The notes under the pieces were generated by a model. The model made no database searches and was not told the origin of the DNA. It saw only the letters and a program-made list of their open reading frames with translations. A stretch of 64,000 nucleotides of DNA, from the NCBI GenBank assembly GCA_947646735.1, contig CANTFK010000208.1, forward strand, positions 1-64,000. The letters are read 5' to 3'. Shown here piece after piece: positions 59,684 to 64,000 of this stretch. Origin of the DNA: Peronospora farinosa. Lineage: Eukaryota; Oomycota; Peronosporomycetes; Peronosporales; Peronosporaceae. The first letter of the stretch is position 1. Every line of letters begins with the position of its first letter. The position numbers and the translations under genes were made by a program.

Positions 59684-62600
59684 CTCCCACTCGACTCGAC
59701 AGCCGATGATGCCATAATGCCAAGTTTGCTTCGGAGCGTACTGAACTGTGGGCCGGGAATTGGCTTCGTCATGAGGTCGGCCAGCATGTCAAGTGTTGAC
59801 ACATACTGTAGCACAACTTGGCCATCTTCCACCTTCTCGCGTACGAAGTGGTATCGTATGTCGATGTGCTTGGTGCGCTTGTGAAACTCGGGATTCTTGG
59901 CCAACGCTATCGAACCTTGATTGTCCTCGTAGATCTTGACCGCTTCGTCCTTTGCCATTTCTCCAAGCTCGCATAGGAAGGCCTTCAACCAAACTGCCTC
60001 TTGAGTAGCTTCCGATAGTGCCATGTACTCAGCTTCCGTTGAAGACAGCGCCACCGTTTTTTGTTTCTTGCTTCTCCAACTGATACACCCGCCGTTCATC
60101 ATGAACGCGTAGCCACTTGTACTTCGGCGCGACTCAGTGTCGCCTGCCCAGTCTGCATCCGAATAGCCTGTAAGAGCATCGCCCTCCGCCGTGAACTCGA
60201 TGCCGTAGGTCTTCGTGCCTTGAATGTACCGAAATACCCGCTTTAGCGCTTGCCAATGTGTAGGACATGGATCTGCTGCAAATTGGCTGAGGACTCCCAC
60301 TGCAGCGGCAAGGTCGGGACGCGTGCCAACCATAAGGTACATGAGGCAACCAACAGCACTTCGGTAGGGCACATTTGCCATTGTGTCGCTGTGATTGCAC
60401 CCATCCTCGCACATGGACTTCGCCAATTTGAGTCCTGGATCTTGTGGTGTCTTGACTGGATTGCTGTTGTCCATGCCAAACTTAGTCAAAACGTCCTTGG
60501 CAAACTTGGTCTGACGCATCGATACCTTTCCACGTTCTTGATCGATTTCCATGCCAAGAAAGAAGTTGAGCTTACCCAAGTTGGTCATCTCAAATCGATC
60601 ACTCAAGGCGTCCTTTACTGTATTGAGCATCTTGTCACTGCTGCTTGCAAGTACCAAGTCGTCCACATAGAGTGCGACGAAGATTATGGCTTCACCGTCG
60701 CGTTTCGTGTAGATGCAGTGGTCCGATTCACATTTCTTCAAACCAAGCTTCAGCATGAACTCGTCAATGGTCTTGTTCCACATGCGCGGCGATTGCTTCA
60801 GTCCGTACAGCGATCGATTGAGCTTGCACACGAGGTTGGTATTGCTGTCCTTGACGTAACCTTCAGGCTGAATCATGTAAATGTCTTCGTCCAGCTCACC
60901 ATTAAGAAAAGCAGTCTTGACGTCCATCTGGTGCACGGTAAGATCATACTTCGCCGCAAGACTTAGCACGATTCGGATTGACGTGAACTTTGCCACAGGC
61001 GCGAATGTTTCTTCATAGTCAATACCGAACTTTTGCGAGAATCCTTTTGCAACCAGGCGTGCCTTGAACCGCTCAATTTGTCCATCCTTGTTTTCTTTGA
61101 CACGAAATACCCATCTGCAGCCGATTGCTTTGCGACCTTTGGGAAGCTGAACAAGATCCCATGTCTTGTTCTTGAGCAGCGAGTTGATTTCGGAGTCGCA
61201 CGCTTCTTCCCATTTCACAGAGTTGATGGATTCCATCGCCGACCTGTGCGTGGTCGGCATTTCTCCCACTGAATCCACAACGAATGCCGCCTCAAAATCT
61301 CCTTCAGCAATTGCCGACATGTTTTGTCGCTTCGAACTCGGAATTTCCGTTGCTTGATCAAGAGATTGTGTTCTTGGATGTCTTTTGTCGCCAGGCGCGA
61401 AGTCTGTCGTTTGGACGTTCTCAACGTCTTCATCTTCATTCATAGCGTCATCCGTATCTTCATGGTCCGTACTCAATTCCTCGTTGAGATCAGTGACCGC
61501 TTGTTCTTGGACAGATCTACCACCGTCGAAGACGTCTTCCATAAACTGCGCATCACGACTTACGGTGACGCGCCCACTTGATATGTCCTCAAAGCGGTAG
61601 GACTTGAGATGCTCCGCGTAGCCCAAAAAACGGCATAGTGAAGCCTTGGCATCTAATTTCGAGCGTTTCTCGTGCGGAATATGGACGTACGCATGACATC
61701 CAAATACCTTGAGGTTTGTCAGTACAGGCTTCTTCTTCGTCCAGACCTCATAAGGTGACTTTTCTTCACTTATGGCTCTTGTTGGGCATCGGTTTCGCAG
61801 AAACATTGCCGTCGTCACAGCTTCGCCCCAATATTTCTTGGGTAATCCAGCGTGCTCCAGCATGCAACGAGCACATTCCACGAGCGTCCGGTTCATTCGC
61901 TCCGCGACCCCATTCAGCTGTGGTGTGTACGGTGGCGTGTACTTTCGAACAATACCGTTCTTGGTACAAAACTTCGCCATGTCTCCAGCCGTGTACTCGC
62001 CGCCGTTGTCACAAATTAGCGTCTTGACGCGATTACCAGTTTGAGTCTCGGCAAGAGCAACAAACTCAGCAAACTTGGTGGTCACTTCGGACTTCTTCTT
62101 CATAAGGTACACCACGCAGTATCTTGACTTGTCGTCAATGAACGTGACGAAGTATCGTTTACCACTAAAAGTTAATCTTGACATAGGTCCACAGACGTCG
62201 CTGTGAATGACATCCAGAATCTTGGTTGAGCGTTTTGGTGCTGTCGATTGAAAACGCACGCGTGTTTGCTTACCAAGCGAACACCCATCACAAACATCCC
62301 AGTCTTCGACAGACGTTATGTTGATTCCAACACCAAGTTTCTTCTTCACGATGGTATCAAGTCCATCGTGGCCCAAATGACCAAGTCGAAGGTGCCAGAG
62401 GTACGACTTGGTGTCCCCATAACATCCCGACGACTTGGCTGCATTGGCTTCATCTCCCAGAAGTGGCGTCATTTGAAGCTTGAAGAGACCTTTACCCTCA
62501 CGAGCTCCGATCTTCCACTTCATGCTATTCGCTTCGGCAAAACAGCCATCCGTGTCGAATGTTACAGGACCGACGTCCTTAGTAAATCGACCGACCGAGA

Positions 62601-63711
62601 AAAGGTTGCGGGATAGCTTGGGAATGTGCCACACCTTCGTCAGTACACCCTTCTTGATACCCTTCGGGGTCTTCATTGACATCATTATGTCACCACATCC
62701 AATTGCTTGCACGACACCATCGTCTGCAAGGTGTACGTCAATTGGAGAGAAGAGCTTGTAGTTTGTCATGAACTTCTTGGAGCACGTCATGTGCTGCGTC
62801 GCTCCTGAGTCGACCAGCCACACTTCATCCGCGTTGTCGGTGCTTTTACTCCAGCTAACCGAAAATAGATAGTCGCCGTCATTGTCGTTCTGAGCGACGT
62901 TGGCGCGATGCGATCGGTATTGTTCCGTGTTGTCTTGGCCTCGCGAAGGACACTCCGCGATCCAATGACCCATTTTGCCGCAATTATGGCACGCCCCAGT
63001 CTTCTTCACCGGTCGCCCTTTGTTGCGCTTGTTGTCTCTTGTCATAAACGCTTGGCCATGGGTAGCTCCGTCGACGCTACCACTTTGTTCCTTGCGTTTC
63101 ATGTCCTCATGAAGAAGCCTAGACGACACTAGCTCCCACGTCAACGTATCAGCTCTCGATTCCAACGCAGTGATGAGGAACTGGTACGATTCGCTGAGAC
63201 TTCCAAGCAGCGTGATTACCAGGTCGTCAGCACTGACCGGAGCGCCGACTGCTTCGAGCTGCTCTGCCAGAGTCTTTACCTTATTGATGTGTTCCATCAC
63301 ATCGTCCCCTTCTTCCATCGTGACTGTGAAGAGACGACGACGAAGGAAGAGCTTATTCGCCAAGCTCTTCTTCTCGAAGTGGTCTTCAAGTCTTGACCAT
63401 GCATTATGCGCATCACTTGCAGAGCGGACGAGCGGCAGTTGCGAATCTTCCATAGCCAAGCAGATAGCTGCCATGGCCTTGCGAGACTTCCTCTTGAACG
63501 ACGCTTGGTCCATCGTGTTCGCCAAGTCACCAATCTTCACTTCCCCAGAGACGACCTCCCACAGGTCACGCTCCTCGAGCACCATCTGCATCTTGAACTT
63601 CCAGGCGTGGAAGTTGGTTCCATCAAACTTGTTGATGCGATTCAGCGACGAGTGCTCCATAGCGAACGCGTAGTCGGCAGCAGAGGTTGAGGTGGCGGGG
63701 CTTGGGCTCAT
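59632..63711 (-). CDS. Copia Gag-Pol polyprotein, complete
   Basis: 1359 codons, uninterrupted. The start ATG 63711 (MSPSPATSTS) lies four bases inside the internal domain, within the primer-binding site. Gag ~1-230; zinc knuckle CHNCGKMGHWIAEC near 239; protease 'WLVDSGATQHM' near 297; integrase HHCC (HLRLGHLGH ... CDGCSLGKQ) near 445-480, DDE at 'VIHSDVCGP' (~500), 'ICDNGGEY' (~569) and 'NGVAERMNRTL' (~604); reverse transcriptase 'FKARLVAKGFSQ', 'MDVKTAFLNGELDED' and 'ALYVDDLVLAS' (~1015); RNase H 'GYSDADWAGD' (~1187), 'SSTEAEYMAL' and 'EDNQGSIALAKNP' (~1262). It ends in the 3' LTR. No frameshift separates Gag from Pol. Confidence 0.96.
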   Translation of the reverse strand: MSPSPATSTSAADYAFAMEHSSLNRINKFDGTNFHAWKFKMQMVLEERDLWEVVSGEVKIGDLANTMDQASFKRKSRKAMAAICLAMEDSQLPLVRSASDAHNAWSRLEDHFEKKSLANKLFLRRRLFTVTMEEGDDVMEHINKVKTLAEQLEAVGAPVSADDLVITLLGSLSESYQFLITALESRADTLTWELVSSRLLHEDMKRKEQSGSVDGATHGQAFMTRDNKRNKGRPVKKTGACHNCGKMGHWIAECPSRGQDNTEQYRSHRANVAQNDNDGDYLFSVSWSKSTDNADEVWLVDSGATQHMTCSKKFMTNYKLFSPIDVHLADDGVVQAIGCGDIMMSMKTPKGIKKGVLTKVWHIPKLSRNLFSVGRFTKDVGPVTFDTDGCFAEANSMKWKIGAREGKGLFKLQMTPLLGDEANAAKSSGCYGDTKSYLWHLRLGHLGHDGLDTIVKKKLGVGINITSVEDWDVCDGCSLGKQTRVRFQSTAPKRSTKILDVIHSDVCGPMSRLTFSGKRYFVTFIDDKSRYCVVYLMKKKSEVTTKFAEFVALAETQTGNRVKTLICDNGGEYTAGDMAKFCTKNGIVRKYTPPYTPQLNGVAERMNRTLVECARCMLEHAGLPKKYWGEAVTTAMFLRNRCPTRAISEEKSPYEVWTKKKPVLTNLKVFGCHAYVHIPHEKRSKLDAKASLCRFLGYAEHLKSYRFEDISSGRVTVSRDAQFMEDVFDGGRSVQEQAVTDLNEELSTDHEDTDDAMNEDEDVENVQTTDFAPGDKRHPRTQSLDQATEIPSSKRQNMSAIAEGDFEAAFVVDSVGEMPTTHRSAMESINSVKWEEACDSEINSLLKNKTWDLVQLPKGRKAIGCRWVFRVKENKDGQIERFKARLVAKGFSQKFGIDYEETFAPVAKFTSIRIVLSLAAKYDLTVHQMDVKTAFLNGELDEDIYMIQPEGYVKDSNTNLVCKLNRSLYGLKQSPRMWNKTIDEFMLKLGLKKCESDHCIYTKRDGEAIIFVALYVDDLVLASSSDKMLNTVKDALSDRFEMTNLGKLNFFLGMEIDQERGKVSMRQTKFAKDVLTKFGMDNSNPVKTPQDPGLKLAKSMCEDGCNHSDTMANVPYRSAVGCLMYLMVGTRPDLAAAVGVLSQFAADPCPTHWQALKRVFRYIQGTKTYGIEFTAEGDALTGYSDADWAGDTESRRSTSGYAFMMNGGCISWRSKKQKTVALSSTEAEYMALSEATQEAVWLKAFLCELGEMAKDEAVKIYEDNQGSIALAKNPEFHKRTKHIDIRYHFVREKVEDGQVVLQYVSTLDMLADLMTKPIPGPQFSTLRSKLGIMASSAVESSGSVVNMTPRPAAILSSFQ

Positions 63712-63715
63712 AACC
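63704..63715 (-). other. Primer-binding site of copia 2, initiator tRNA-Met anticodon arm
   Basis: On the minus strand, GGTTATGAGCCC directly follows the LTR and matches the complement of the initiator tRNA-Met anticodon arm. It contains the Gag ATG. The 14-mer GGTTATGAGCCCAA is shared with copia 1 although the LTRs are unrelated. Confidence 0.75.
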
Positions 63716-63940
63716 TAAAGATCTTGGATAGGTTGGAAGTGCTTGATTGTTTTAATGCAAAACGCAAAGTGATTCATTTGGTCCTTAGTTCGCTTACGCT
63801 ACTCTAAGCCTAATGTTTACCCTCTGGATACACTCTACTTGATCCAAACTTCAACTGCATCCAATCACCGAACTTCAACTGCATCCAATCACTGGAATGA
63901 CGATAGTATCGCAGCTGGTCGAGGAGTCATATTGACAACA
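63716..63940 (-). repeat. 5' LTR of copia 2
   Basis: 225 bp; I find no difference from the 3' LTR at 59459-59683. It is followed on the outer side by the ACCTG target duplication. Confidence 0.95.
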
Positions 63941-64000
63941 ACCTGCACCTCCTTCGCCTGTGTGCACAGGATCGTGCAGCCTGGATGGCTTTCAGCGCGC
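63941..64000 (+). repeat. Direct repeat D, copy 2, second part
   Basis: Continues the interrupted copy: it starts with the duplicated acctg and matches 57510-57569 to the window edge. Confidence 0.93.

Larger units (their letters stand above)
59459..63940 (-). mobile_element. Ty1/copia LTR retrotransposon 2, intact
   Basis: 4482 bp on the minus strand with two 225 bp LTRs that I read as identical, one uninterrupted Gag-Pol frame, and a perfect 5 bp target duplication ACCTG (59454-59458 and 63941-63945). The empty site is preserved at 57510-57514 in direct repeat copy 1, which proves the boundaries. It belongs to a different lineage from copia 1: LTRs are unrelated and proteins are distant. 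Intact frame and identical LTRs suggest it is very young and possibly still mobile. Confidence 0.96.

Noticed and set aside
1..64000. tRNA or other structured RNA genes
   Set aside because: I saw no convincing tRNA arm set. The only tRNA-like match is the reverse complement of an anticodon arm in the copia primer sites.

Overview
The window looks like a nuclear segment from an oomycete, most likely a downy mildew or Phytophthora relative. The evidence is compact genes with 60-110 nt introns, core promoters resembling the oomycete initiator consensus GCTCATTYYNCAWTTT, a secreted lectin family, and Ty1/copia and Ty3/gypsy elements packed around a short housekeeping island. Species cannot be named from the sequence alone.

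Left third (1-24981): a tandem array of ~4.73 kb direct repeats. Four units are near identical, and a fifth starts after a copia insertion. Each complete unit carries one small secreted jacalin-like lectin gene with a poly-aspartate tail. The array runs off the left edge, is split at the unit 4/5 junction by a young copia element (18862-24296), and is cut at 24981 by a decayed gypsy element. 24983-32036 is a minus-strand tandem of two gypsy copies that share one LTR. A GC-rich ~615 bp island of unknown origin, bounded by a 15 bp direct repeat, lies at 32187-32801.

Centre (33844-54512): a gene-dense housekeeping island. In order: a TBC1D23-like protein with added PDZ and FN3 domains (+), an unidentified 938-aa protein (-), a DUF455 ferritin-like/glycosyltransferase fusion (-), an RPD3/HDAC1-class histone deacetylase in seven exons (+), a BCNT/Swc5-like chromatin-remodelling subunit in four exons (-), a USP48-type deubiquitinase (+) and a Cms1-like nucleolar protein (+). 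I rebuilt the intron-exon structures by reading frame and protein-family continuity.

Right (54513-64000): a diverged, inverted copy of the lectin block with its own lectin gene, including homologous promoter and 3' UTR. It is followed by a large inverted repeat (two ~925 bp arms) around a (TACA)n microsatellite, and by a second copy of a flanking block interrupted by an intact copia element with identical LTRs and a 5 bp target duplication.

The most notable signals are (i) recent amplification of a secreted lectin gene, and (ii) two divergent copia elements whose Gag-Pol start codon sits inside a primer-binding site complementary to the initiator tRNA-Met anticodon arm.
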